Shown in pieces: positions 48,711-56,755 of a stretch of 64,000 bases of DNA. The DNA is from Nocardia vulneris (GTDB taxonomy: Bacteria > Actinomycetota > Actinomycetes > Mycobacteriales > Mycobacteriaceae). Each line of letters begins with the position of its first letter. Within the stretch, counting starts at the first letter, position 1. Below the pieces are notes generated by a model. It was not told the DNA's origin. It was given only the letters and a program-made list of their open reading frames with translations, and made no database searches. The position numbers and the translations under genes are program-made. Location: NCBI RefSeq assembly GCF_001613425.1, contig NZ_BDCI01000022.1, positions 1 to 64,000 on the forward strand, in the 5' to 3' direction.

Positions 48711-49766
48711 ATGCGAAAAATGTTGGTATCAGCCGCTTTTGCCGCAACGTCCGTGCTCGTGTGCGCTACCGGACTTGCTGCGGCGACCCCGTCGGATGAT
48801 CCCAGCGGTCCGCCTTCGCCGGGGCAGGGCCCGCTCGCCGCACTCTATCCACCGATCGTGCAGGGCGGAATCCAGGCGCAGTTCGGTACACGAGGTCCGC
48901 ATCCGGTGAGCGTCTCTGAGGAGCTGACGCCGTGTACCGGGCCCGCCAGTGCGATAAAAGCACGGATCGCCGAATTGGCAGGCGCGCGTGCCGCGGACGA
49001 ACTCGACTGCTCACACGCCTTTCCCAGCGGCACCGACGCTCCCGTCAAAGTCGTCTACTTCTATCCGAGCGACCTGCCGCAGCTGGCGCCCGCGCCGCTG
49101 GTCGTGTGGTTCCCTGGCATCACCAGCGATCCGGGGAACTACAAGATGCTCGCGAGCCTGTGGGCCAGTCGCGGTTTCGTTGTCGCCATCGGCTACAACT
49201 TCATCAATTCCTTTCCCACCGACCATGTCTGGGCCACCCAGGCCGTTATCGCAGAGGCGAGCCGACCCGACTCACCGCTGTACAACCGGGTCGATTTCGG
49301 GCGCACTGTCCTCGGCGGTCATTCCGGCGGGGCGGGCGCGGCCGATTGGGGTGCAGTGATTCTGCCGGCCATCGCCGCGGACATCGACCCACGGCTGCGG
49401 GTCATCGGCGCGATGAGTGTCGAACCCGGCCCGCAGGGCGACGTGATCGGACCGGCACTAACCGTGCCGGTACTCCAGATCACCGGCACCCGTGACCCTT
49501 TCACCATGCCGAACGCCTTTCTGATGCACTACACGACCGTGCAATCGCCCGCATATCTGGCCACCGTCGTCAACGGCACCCACTTCAGCATCAAGGACGG
49601 GATGCCCGACAACCCGGCCGCAGCGCTGACGACGGCATTCATCGAACATCTGGCAGGCACCGACACCGCCGCCGATCAGGTGTTCGTCGGACCGAATTGG
49701 ACACTGGCGCAAGATCCTTCATTCACCCTGGTCGCACGCAACGCACCGGCCGACAGCATCTCCTGA
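48711..49766 (+). CDS. Exported alpha/beta hydrolase, paralogue B
   Basis: A 351-residue exported hydrolase, clear tandem paralogue of the gene at 47480. It shares LYPPIVQGGIQAQFG, the AFPSGTDAPV segment, FPGITSDPGNYKMLASLWASRGFVV, YNFINSFPTD, RPDSPLYNRVDF, the nucleophile motif GHSGGAGAA (GQSGG in copy A), NGTHFSIKD for the catalytic His, and the C-terminal DQVFVGPNW. The signal peptide is MRKMLVSAAFAATSVLVCATG. The start is the ATG at 48711 or the ATG at 48720; the first gives the same length as copy A. A GC hairpin covers the segment before it. Confidence 0.85.
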   Translation: MRKMLVSAAFAATSVLVCATGLAAATPSDDPSGPPSPGQGPLAALYPPIVQGGIQAQFGTRGPHPVSVSEELTPCTGPASAIKARIAELAGARAADELDCSHAFPSGTDAPVKVVYFYPSDLPQLAPAPLVVWFPGITSDPGNYKMLASLWASRGFVVAIGYNFINSFPTDHVWATQAVIAEASRPDSPLYNRVDFGRTVLGGHSGGAGAADWGAVILPAIAADIDPRLRVIGAMSVEPGPQGDVIGPALTVPVLQITGTRDPFTMPNAFLMHYTTVQSPAYLATVVNGTHFSIKDGMPDNPAAALTTAFIEHLAGTDTAADQVFVGPNWTLAQDPSFTLVARNAPADSIS

Positions 49767-49835
49767 CTCCGGCACCACATCCCGTGGTCGGCTACCGCTG
49801 TCGACCCTCACCGCGAGAAGACATACAGGAAACCC

Positions 49836-50330
49836 ATGCGCTACCCGGCACTCCAATCGCTTTGTGGCGCCCCTACTCGCACCGCGCGGCGCGGGATCCG
49901 GCGGCGTCCGAGATCTGCTGTCCTATCAGATGCCCGAGGATTCGACCGCGCAGTACTGTGCACCGTCGTATGCGGTACAGCAGTGGTCGATTCCCGGCCC
50001 GATCACCGGTCAACCGGGAAACTCGGCCTTCTTCCTCGAAGTTCAAGACACCCTCGCATGAGCAGGCAGACCCCCGCCATGCCGGTCTTCCTCTACCATG
50101 CCCAACTCGGCTGGCTCCCGCCGATCGGACCTGCAGACACCCTGGTGGACACATATTGCCGGGACCCCGCCGGCCGGGTCACCTATGTTCGAGACCACTT
50201 CAGCGAGCATGTGACTCTCGAACCGATCGCCAGAGGCACCATCATGCGCTGGCTGCGCGATCGATTCTCCGGAGTTCCCGCCCAGCCCGGCTGTGTCACC
50301 ACCGATCCGGCTTCCATAGCCCTCAACTGA
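49836..50330 (+). pseudogene. Decayed secretory-lipase (LIP)-like gene
   Basis: A start with a good site (AGGAAACCC then ATG at 49836) opens a frame that is soon lost; coding-like composition continues in a shifted frame (49864-50061) ending in TGA. From 50058 another frame of 90 residues reads MPVFLYHAQLGWLPP, ADTLVDTYC, SEHVTLEPIARG and MRWLRDRF. This matches the C-terminal part of the secretory lipase (LIP) family, including its catalytic-His element EHV. The catalytic-Asp element, normally H/N-D-E-x-V-P, is replaced by GWLPP. The nucleophile region of a lipase is absent. I read the locus as a remnant; the middle segment's identity is uncertain. Confidence 0.5.
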
Positions 50331-50498
50331 CCGGCACGCCAGTCGTCGCGCCGAGATCCGAAACCGGCTCGTGAGACATCGACATCGATCGCCTGCGCCG
50401 ACCACACCAGGATCGGCGAGGGGGTCGGGCCGACTGCGGCGCCCGCCGCCGGGCCGAAGTGCACCGCACGGGCTGATGAGCAAGGGCGAGTCATCCGC

Positions 50499-51128
50499 TC
50501 AGCGGCGCACGAGACCGACCAGGAAAGCGGTGAGTACCTCGGTCGCCGCCGCGAGGTCGGTTCGCGGTTCGCTGATGCTCCACTGATGCACCAGCGCCAT
50601 CAGGGCACCGATGAATCCTGTTGCCGCAGCGCGGTATCCGCCCGGAGGGACAAAATCGGATCCCAGATTCTGTTTCAACTCATCGATGAAGAACTGCACC
50701 CATATCTCACGCTGGTCGATGCGATGCTGTTCGACTCGCGCGCTCACCCCGACGACCTCGACATAGGACACCCGGGCACGATTCGGATCGGAGCCCACCG
50801 CGTTCGCATAGGCCTGCATCGCAGCGCGTGCGCGGGCCAGGAAATCACCTTCGGGCGCCGCCTCTACCGCCGCGGCGGCCGCGGACCTGGCGTCGGCCTG
50901 AACCATGTCGTACACCGCCAACAGCAGGTCTTCCCGGTTCTCGAAGTGCTCGTAGAATTGGGCGCGCGCCAAACCGGCGCGCTTGCACACCATGGCGATC
51001 GTGCTGCTGGTGTACCCCTCGGTGCCGTACACAGCCAAGCCGGCGATCAAGAACTGTGTACGGCGCTCAGCACGGCGCTCCGCCACCAGAACACCGTCGT
51101 ACGTTCGAGAGGACTTGCTTTCCACCAC
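50499..51128 (-). CDS. TetR-family regulator, intact paralogue of the 47-kb remnant
   Basis: A 209-residue TetR regulator. The HTH lies at about residues 18-66 (RTQFLIAGLAVYGTEGYTSSTIAMVCKRAGLARAQFYEHFENR), and the C-terminal half is the ligand-binding domain shared with the pseudogene at 47031-47348. The start is placed at GTG 51128: TACTGT lies exactly 7 nt upstream, a leaderless promoter, and the longer frame begins with non-protein-like residues. It is the only surviving complete regulator of the hydrolase cassette and the likely reader of the ATAGTTAG palindrome at 47436, which is inference. Confidence 0.85.
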   Translation of the reverse strand: MVESKSSRTYDGVLVAERRAERRTQFLIAGLAVYGTEGYTSSTIAMVCKRAGLARAQFYEHFENREDLLLAVYDMVQADARSAAAAAVEAAPEGDFLARARAAMQAYANAVGSDPNRARVSYVEVVGVSARVEQHRIDQREIWVQFFIDELKQNLGSDFVPPGGYRAAATGFIGALMALVHQWSISEPRTDLAAATEVLTAFLVGLVRR

Positions 51129-51135
51129 GGCGACA

Positions 51136-51141
51136 ACAGTA
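51136..51141 (-). promoter_or_regulatory. -10 box of the leaderless TetR mRNA
   Basis: TACTGT on the minus strand (51141 to 51136) ends 7 nt before the GTG at 51128; no ribosome-binding site intervenes. Confidence 0.55.
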
Positions 51142-51276
51142 CCGAGTGGACTGCCGCGGAACGCGCAACCGCAGGCCGAGCACAACAGATCACCCTCGCC
51201 GACTCACCGAGGCCGAGTGCCGTCAGCAATCGCCTGAACAGGCCGACCGCGGTCAGCGAGTGTCGACACCTCGCCC

Positions 51277-51342
51277 GGGACTGCCCCCGGTTTGGTTGAT
51301 TCCTTGACCTGCCAGCGAGTCAACCGAACTCGGGGCAGTCCC
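51277..51342. repeat. 66-bp near-perfect inverted repeat (23-bp arms)
   Basis: Arm 1 (51277-51299) begins GGGACTGCCCC and ends GGTTGA; arm 2 (51320-51342) is its complement, with 20 of 23 positions paired. The 20-nt centre contains a further inverted pair (TTGAC/GTCAA). It lies in a ~590-nt gene-free region between the TetR gene and a tRNA. There is no U-run and no adjacent convergent stop. Arms of this length, closely spaced and without a transposase, look like a miniature element or the joined ends of a deleted insertion sequence. Confidence 0.7.
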
Positions 51343-51722
51343 ACAATGGAACTTCACATACGACGTAAGCTACGCCGGAGGACCAGGAGGCGAGCAACTC
51401 AGACACGAAATATCCTGCGTCATCGAGGAACTACTGCTCTGGGCACACTCCGACCTCACTCGCAATGAGCACAAACACAACCCCTGAGATCCGAGGCGAC
51501 GAGGTAGTCCACACACCACGCCGGAATGACCTGGCCGGAGACAAATCAGATGTCTCCCGAACGACACCAGACGCCCATAGCCCGACCATCTCCACCTCAC
51601 CCCGGGGCGACTCGAACCGACACCGGCACGACCAGCCGATTCTCGCTTTACAGCTCATAAACAGACGTTCGACGACACGCCAGAAAACCCTGTCGAGCTG
51701 CGGCTGTCCCGAAGTCCTCGCG
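51343..51722. other. Gene-free stretch before the tRNA
   Basis: About 380 nt without a supported gene; together with 51129-51276 it makes the TetR-tRNA gap nearly gene-free. A 125-residue frame on the plus strand (51465-51842) crosses the tRNA in antisense and is not credible. At 51609-51623 there is a 15-bp exact copy of the tRNA T-arm sequence, in the same orientation as in the tRNA. Confidence 0.6.
51609..51623 (-). repeat. 15-bp copy of the tRNA T-arm
   Basis: GACTCGAACCGACAC here is identical to 51735-51749 inside the tRNA gene, 126 bp away. Flanking bases do not continue the tRNA: the T stem does not close and no acceptor stem is present. It may be an old attachment-site remnant or a degraded tRNA copy. 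Confidence 0.5.
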
Positions 51723-51796
51723 TGCCCCCAGTCGGACTCGAACCGACACTGGGCGGATTTTAAGTCCGCTGCCTCTGCCAATTGGGCTATGGGGGC
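51723..51796 (-). tRNA. tRNA with UAA anticodon (Leu), 74 nt
   Basis: Read on the minus strand, the acceptor stem GCCCCCA pairs with TGGGGGC and the discriminator is A. The anticodon stem is GCGGA/TCCGC around the loop CTTAAAA, giving anticodon TAA for the leucine codon UUA. The T arm is GTCGG-TTCGAGT-CCGAC. CCA is not encoded. The variable loop is only about 5 nt (CCAGT), so it is a type I tRNA by size, whereas bacterial tRNA-Leu normally has a long variable arm. All stems pair without mismatch, so it looks functional. UUA is very rare in such GC-rich genomes. Confidence 0.85.
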
Positions 51797-52010
51797 CGTC
51801 CGGGACAGACTACCGAGTCGTACGGTTGTACCGGAATTCTGAGGGTTGAAGATGGGCAAATTGTCGAGTAAGGGGGCGGAGAAGTCGGGCAGTTGACCAA
51901 TGGCGTGCCGACCGGTTGCTCTGAAAAGGCATGGTTGCGAACCGGTTTGGGGTCGGGCGGCACGAAACCGGGTCAGCGGGGCCGGTCTGGGCCGGTGCTG
52001 TCCAGTGGGC

Positions 52011-52928
52011 TTACCGCCGCGCCGGTAAGGGGATGCGGGCGAGGTCGGTGGCGACGTGGATCGGGCCGGAGAAGTGGGCTCGGGCCTCGGCCAGATGGAC
52101 GGACAGGTCGCGGTAGCGCTGGGAGAAGTGGGTGAGCACCAGGGTGCGGGCGCCTGCCGCGGCGGCGACCCGGCCGGCCTGGCCCGCGGTGAGGTGGCCG
52201 TATTCGGCGGCGAGCCGCGCGTCGGCGTCGAGGAAGGTGGCCTCGATGACGAGCATGTCGGTGTCGGCGGCGAGTTCGTAGACGCCGTCGCAGAGCCCGG
52301 TGTCCATCACGAAGGCGAAGCTCTGACCCCGGCGCGGCTCGCTGACCTCGTCGAGAGTCACGGTGCGCCCGGCCGATTCGACGCTGCCCTGCTGTTGCAA
52401 CCGCGCGATGACGGGTCCGCGCAGCCCGAAGTGCTGCAGCCGGTCGGGCAGGATGCGCCGGCCGTCCGGCTCGGTGAGCCGATAGCCGAAGGTGTCGACG
52501 GGGTGCGCGAGCGGCACCGCCGTGACCGCGAACGGCGCGCCGGGAAAGTCGACGGTACCGGCCCGATCGATCGGACGCGGCCGCAACTCGGCCCGGTGAT
52601 AGTAGGAGGTGGCGTTGACGAGGCGGTCGTAATACTCGGTCCCGGAGGCGGGAAAGCATACGTCCACCGGATGCGGCACCCGGTCGAGATTGATCCGCTG
52701 CACCACCCCGGCCAGCCCGAGGCTGTGATCACCGTGGAAGTGGGTGATCGCGATCCGGGTGAGGTCGGTGGCCGAGACACCGGCGTAGGTCATCTGCCGC
52801 TGCGTCCCCTCGCCCGGGTCGAACAGCACGCCTTCGTCGTCCCAGCGCAGCAGATACCCGTTGTGATTGCGCTGCTTGGTCGGCACCTGGCTGGCGGTAC
52901 CGAGCACTACGAGCTCCCGCTGCGACAC
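52011..52928 (-). CDS. rnz: Ribonuclease Z (tRNA 3' processing)
   Basis: A 305-residue metallo-beta-lactamase-fold endonuclease that cleaves the 3' trailer of tRNA precursors lacking encoded CCA. The zinc motif is HFHGDH (His63, His65, Asp67, His68). Further ligands are supplied by the HPVDTFGY region, MDTGLCD (Asp), and VLTHFSQRYRD near the C-terminus. PGEGTQRQM early in the chain is an RNase Z/ElaC hallmark. The start at GTG 52928 gives the standard MSQRELVVLGT beginning and sits 7 nt after a -10 box TAGCGT, so the message is probably leaderless; longer frames upstream are rejected. It lies close to a tRNA gene that lacks encoded CCA. Confidence 0.92.
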   Translation of the reverse strand: MSQRELVVLGTASQVPTKQRNHNGYLLRWDDEGVLFDPGEGTQRQMTYAGVSATDLTRIAITHFHGDHSLGLAGVVQRINLDRVPHPVDVCFPASGTEYYDRLVNATSYYHRAELRPRPIDRAGTVDFPGAPFAVTAVPLAHPVDTFGYRLTEPDGRRILPDRLQHFGLRGPVIARLQQQGSVESAGRTVTLDEVSEPRRGQSFAFVMDTGLCDGVYELAADTDMLVIEATFLDADARLAAEYGHLTAGQAGRVAAAAGARTLVLTHFSQRYRDLSVHLAEARAHFSGPIHVATDLARIPLPARR

Positions 52929-52935
52929 CCGTGTC

Positions 52936-52941
52936 ACGCTA
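52936..52941 (-). promoter_or_regulatory. -10 box of leaderless rnz mRNA
   Basis: TAGCGT (minus strand, 52941 to 52936) ends 7 nt before the GTG at 52928, as at the leaderless TetR genes. Confidence 0.55.
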
Positions 52942-52994
52942 CTTGTTCGCCAGTCGTGGAGTGGCACGGGCGCAGGCCCGCGCCACTCGGCGGA

Positions 52995-54491
52995 CTATTC
53001 GGCAGGCGGGTTGCCGAGCAGGGAGTGCCTGCGGCTGTAGGCGAAATAGATGACGAAGCCCAGTGCCATCCAGACGAGGAACCGCAGCCAGGTCTCCACG
53101 GACAGGTTCAGCATCAGCCACAGGCAGGCCAGCACGGCGAGCACCGGGATCACCGGAACCAGCGGGACGCGGAAACCACGCGGCAGGTCGGGCCGGGTGC
53201 GCCGCAGCACGAGCACGCCGATCGAGACCAGCACGAACGCGAACAGCGTGCCGATGTTGACCATTTCCTCGAGCGTGCCGAAGTCGACGAAGCCGGCCAG
53301 CACCGCGCAGACCACGCCGACGATCGCGGTGATCCGCACCGGCGTGCCCTTGCTGCCGGTGTGCGCCAGCTTGCGCGGCATCAGCCCGTCGCGCGACATC
53401 GCGAACAGCACCCGGGTCTGCCCGAGGAACATCACCATGACCACGGTGGTGAGCCCGGCGAGGGCGCCGACCGAGATGATGTTCTTCACCCAGGTATCGC
53501 CGTGGATCGCGAAAGCCGTTGCCAGAGTGGCGTTCTCACCGGACAACTCGGTGTAGGACACCATGCCGGTGAGCACCAGCGAGACCGCGACGTAGAGGAT
53601 GGTGACGATGAGCAGCGAGCCGAGGATGCCGCGCGGCACCGCCTTCTGCGGGTTCTTGGTTTCTTCGGCGGTGGTCGCGACGACGTCGAAACCGATGAAC
53701 GCGAAGAACACCAGGCTGGCCGCGGCGAGCAGGCCGTACCAGCCGAAGGTGCTGTGCCCGGCGCCGGTCAGGAAAGAGAACAGCGACTGGCGCAGCCCCT
53801 CTCCTTCCGCCCCCGGCTGGGACGGCGGCACGTAAGGCGTCAGGTTCTCCGACTTGAAGTAGGTGACGCCGACGATCAGCACCAGCGCGATCACGCTCAG
53901 CTTGATCGCGACGGCCACGGCCGACACCCGCGAGGAGACCTTGGTTCCGGTGGCGAGCAGCACGCCGAGCACCGCGATCAGCAGTACGGCGCCCCAGTCG
54001 AACGACACCGAGCCGAAGTGCACGATCGGCGTCGTGCCCATCACCTCGCCGAGGTACTGCGACCAGCCCTTGGCCACCACGGAGGTGGCGAGCGCGAACT
54101 CGAGGATCAGGTCCCAGCCGATGATCCACGCGACGAGTTCACCGAAGGTGGCATAGGAGAAGGTGTACGCGCTGCCCGCCACCGGCACCGTGGAGGCGAA
54201 CTCGGCGTAGCAGAGCGCGGTGAGCCCGCAGGCGATCGCCGCGAAGACGAACGCCAGCGACACCGACGGTCCGGCGACGTTGCCCGCGGTCCGCGCGGTG
54301 AGGGTGAAGATGCCCGCGCCGATCACCACCGCCACGCCGAAGACGGTGAGGTCCCACGCGGTCAGGTCCTTGCGGAGCTTGGAGTCGGGCTCGTCGGTGT
54401 CCTTGATCGACTGTTCGACGGATTTGGTCCGGAACAGGCCACCCCATCTGGCCTGCTGTCCGATTGCGCCGTCCGGCTTGCGGATCGCCAC
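52995..54491 (-). CDS. APC-superfamily amino acid permease
   Basis: A 498-residue permease with about 12-14 helices, cationic-amino-acid-transporter (CAT/YfnA) type. Family text includes WDLTVFGVAVVIGAGIFTLTARTAG in helix 1 (the GxGIF unwound segment that binds substrate), LCYAEFASTVPVAGSAYTFSY and FFAFIGFDVVATTAEETKNPQKAVPRGI. A long cytoplasmic N-terminus precedes helix 1. It begins at GTG 54491 after AGAGGAGAA. It probably imports an amino acid by proton or sodium coupling. The POT gene begins upstream in the same direction and ends 55 nt before this start, so the two may form a peptide/amino-acid uptake pair. Confidence 0.92.
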   Translation of the reverse strand: MAIRKPDGAIGQQARWGGLFRTKSVEQSIKDTDEPDSKLRKDLTAWDLTVFGVAVVIGAGIFTLTARTAGNVAGPSVSLAFVFAAIACGLTALCYAEFASTVPVAGSAYTFSYATFGELVAWIIGWDLILEFALATSVVAKGWSQYLGEVMGTTPIVHFGSVSFDWGAVLLIAVLGVLLATGTKVSSRVSAVAVAIKLSVIALVLIVGVTYFKSENLTPYVPPSQPGAEGEGLRQSLFSFLTGAGHSTFGWYGLLAAASLVFFAFIGFDVVATTAEETKNPQKAVPRGILGSLLIVTILYVAVSLVLTGMVSYTELSGENATLATAFAIHGDTWVKNIISVGALAGLTTVVMVMFLGQTRVLFAMSRDGLMPRKLAHTGSKGTPVRITAIVGVVCAVLAGFVDFGTLEEMVNIGTLFAFVLVSIGVLVLRRTRPDLPRGFRVPLVPVIPVLAVLACLWLMLNLSVETWLRFLVWMALGFVIYFAYSRRHSLLGNPPAE

Positions 54492-54546
54492 ACGTTCTCC
54501 TCTACCTCTGGTCTTACTGTCTAGCTGGTTCTATGCCCGCTCGGGG

Positions 54547-56013
54547 CTAGTGCACGCCTGCCATGTGCCGACTGATCCGCGGCGCGATGGCGGCCACGAT
54601 GACTCCGGCGCACACCGCGACGGCGCCGATGATGCCGAAGTAGGCGACTTCGTGGTCTTGGTCATAGAACCGAGCCAAAGTACCCGACATGGATGTACCG
54701 ATGCCAACCGAGAAAAAGTACAGCGCCATCATCTGAGCCCGGAAAGCTTCCGGTGCGAGCTGCGTGGTGACCGCAAGTCCGATCGGTGAGAGCAGCAGCT
54801 CCGAGACGGCGAAGCCGCCCATGACGACGAGCACGAGCAGTGCGGGCACCGTCGCGCCGCTGAAGCCGGCCAGCGGCACGAACAACAGGAACGCCAGGCC
54901 CATGCCGATCACGCCGAGCGCGAACTTGCGCGGCGTGCTCGGCGCCCGGGAACCGAGCTTGGTCCACAGGATGGCGAACAGCGGCGACAAGGTGATGATC
55001 CAGACCGGCTCGACCGAACCGATCCAGTTCGACGGGGCGGTCCAGCCGAAGATGCTCCAGTTCATCCGTTCGTCGGAGTACACCGCGAGCACCGTGAAGA
55101 TCTGCTGGAACAGCGACCAGAACACCGCGTTGGCGATGAACAGCGGAATGAACGCGCGCACCCGGCTGCGCTCGACCGGCGTCACCTTGGCGTTGGTCAG
55201 CATGACCACGAAGTAGACGACCGAGGCCACGGCGATCACGATGGTGGTCGCGTCGGGCAGGTTGTCCAGCGTCACCAGGCCGGTCGCCCACACCACCGCG
55301 ACGATCACCGCGGCAGCGGCCACCGCCCCGAGGACCGGAGCGATCGCGGTGCGCGGCAACGGGTTCGGCACCTCGCGGCCGTGCGTGCCCAGGTTGCGCC
55401 GGAACACCACATACTGGACCAGACCGAGGGTCATGCCGATCGCGGCGGCGCCGAATCCGTAGTGGAAGCCCAGGCGGGTCTGCAGCACACCGGTGAGCAG
55501 CGGGCCGATGAACGCACCGAGGTTGATGCCGAGGTAGAACAGCGTGAATCCGCCGTCCGCGCGGGCATCACCCTTCGGATACAGCGTGCCGAGCAGCGAG
55601 GACGCGTTGGCCTTCAGCGCGCCGCTGCCCAGCGCGACCAGCACGAGGCCGACGCCGACGCCGGTCAGTCCCGGCAGCACCGCCAGCGCGAGATGCCCCG
55701 CGACGACCACGACGCCGCCGTAGAAGACCGTCCGCTCCATGCCCAGTACCCGGTCGGCGATCCAGCCGCCCAGCACGGTGGACAGATAGACCAGTCCACC
55801 GTAGGCGCCGACGATGCCGACTCCGGTGCTCTTCGCGAGCCCGAGCCCGCCTTCGGTCGTCGAGTAGTACAGGTAGTAGCCGAGGATGGTGACCATCCCG
55901 TAGTAGGAGAATCGCTCCCAGAGCTCCACGCCGAACAAGTTCGTCAAGCCGATCGGGTGACCGAAGACTGTTCGTCCCGGGGTCACCTGTTCGGCGGTTG
56001 TTGCTTCCGACAT
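54547..56013 (-). CDS. POT-family proton-coupled di/tripeptide transporter
   Basis: A 488-residue MFS transporter of the POT/PTR2 family. The proton-coupling motif E-x-x-E-R-F-x-Y-Y-G is present as ELWERFSYYGM in helix 1, and FTLFYLGINLGAFIGPLL is the PTR2 signature. About fourteen helices, as in bacterial POTs such as DtpA or PepT. It imports di- and tripeptides with protons. The ATG at 56013 directly follows CGGAGG with almost no spacing; the frame is open upstream to 56055, but those residues do not look family-like. It is followed by an amino acid permease gene on the same strand. Confidence 0.9.
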   Translation of the reverse strand: MSEATTAEQVTPGRTVFGHPIGLTNLFGVELWERFSYYGMVTILGYYLYYSTTEGGLGLAKSTGVGIVGAYGGLVYLSTVLGGWIADRVLGMERTVFYGGVVVVAGHLALAVLPGLTGVGVGLVLVALGSGALKANASSLLGTLYPKGDARADGGFTLFYLGINLGAFIGPLLTGVLQTRLGFHYGFGAAAIGMTLGLVQYVVFRRNLGTHGREVPNPLPRTAIAPVLGAVAAAAVIVAVVWATGLVTLDNLPDATTIVIAVASVVYFVVMLTNAKVTPVERSRVRAFIPLFIANAVFWSLFQQIFTVLAVYSDERMNWSIFGWTAPSNWIGSVEPVWIITLSPLFAILWTKLGSRAPSTPRKFALGVIGMGLAFLLFVPLAGFSGATVPALLVLVVMGGFAVSELLLSPIGLAVTTQLAPEAFRAQMMALYFFSVGIGTSMSGTLARFYDQDHEVAYFGIIGAVAVCAGVIVAAIAPRISRHMAGVH

Positions 56014-56283
56014 CCTCCGACCATCCCATGTTTGAGGCGAATTGTGGGCATCCACACACGAAATTCACCGTCCCCAGTCGAACATCGAGGTGTCGTCGCT
56101 GTGTTATGCCGAATTTGTATCGCTCAATCCTGCGTTGATCAGAATCGAAGCGCGTTCTGATAGTAGATCCCACGACCTCGCGGGCCCGCCCCGCCGTCGT
56201 TTTCCGCCGCCGCCGCTGGGCATGCCGGAACCAGCGGGGCACGATGGCGAGTAGCGCCCGGTCCGCCCGACGACGAAAGTGAC

Positions 56284-56748
56284 GTGCAGATGGAAGCTGT
56301 CGAGATCACCGTGTCCGCCTCGGCCGAGGACACGTTCGCAGTACTGGCCGACGGCTGGCTGTACGCACTCTGGGTGGTCGGCGCCTCGCATATCCGGGAC
56401 GTCGATCCGGGATGGCCCGCGGTCGGCACCCGCATCCATCACAGCGTCGGCCCCTGGCCGCTGAACCTGTCCGACACCACCAAGGTGCGCGAGGTCGATC
56501 CGCCGCGGATGATCGAGCTCGAGGCCCGGCTGTGGCCGGCCGGCTCGGCCTGGATCCGGTTGGAGCTGACCGAGATCGGCCCCGACCGCACCCGGATCAG
56601 CATGGCCGAGCGGGCGATCAGCGGCCCGGCCTCGTTGATCCCCGGCGCGGTCCAGGCGCTGGGACTGTTCCCGCGCAACAAGGAATCACTGTCCCGGCTC
56701 GCCGATCTCGTGGTCGGCCGGGCGCGCGAAATCGACCGGAAGAGCTAG
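56284..56748 (+). CDS. SRPBCC-family protein
   Basis: A 154-residue Bet v1/START-like protein (polyketide-cyclase/dehydrase group). The typical opening VEITVSASAEDTFAVLADGWLYALWVVG is followed by GTRIHHSVG, a strand meander, and a long C-terminal helix (KESLSRLADLVVGRAREI). Binding of a hydrophobic ligand is expected; a catalytic role cannot be assigned. It starts at GTG 56284 or ATG 56290; ribosome-binding site weak. It converges on the ppx gene with 7 nt between stops. Confidence 0.8.
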   Translation: MQMEAVEITVSASAEDTFAVLADGWLYALWVVGASHIRDVDPGWPAVGTRIHHSVGPWPLNLSDTTKVREVDPPRMIELEARLWPAGSAWIRLELTEIGPDRTRISMAERAISGPASLIPGAVQALGLFPRNKESLSRLADLVVGRAREIDRKS

Positions 56749-56755
56749 GCCCGGT

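Noticed and set aside
49864..50061. 65-residue frame treated as an independent gene
   Set aside because: No ribosome-binding site for its GTG; it is better explained as the shifted middle of the decayed gene that opens at 49836.
51465..51842. 125-residue plus-strand frame across the tRNA
   Set aside because: It runs antisense through a structurally perfect tRNA and has no ribosome-binding site or recognisable domain.
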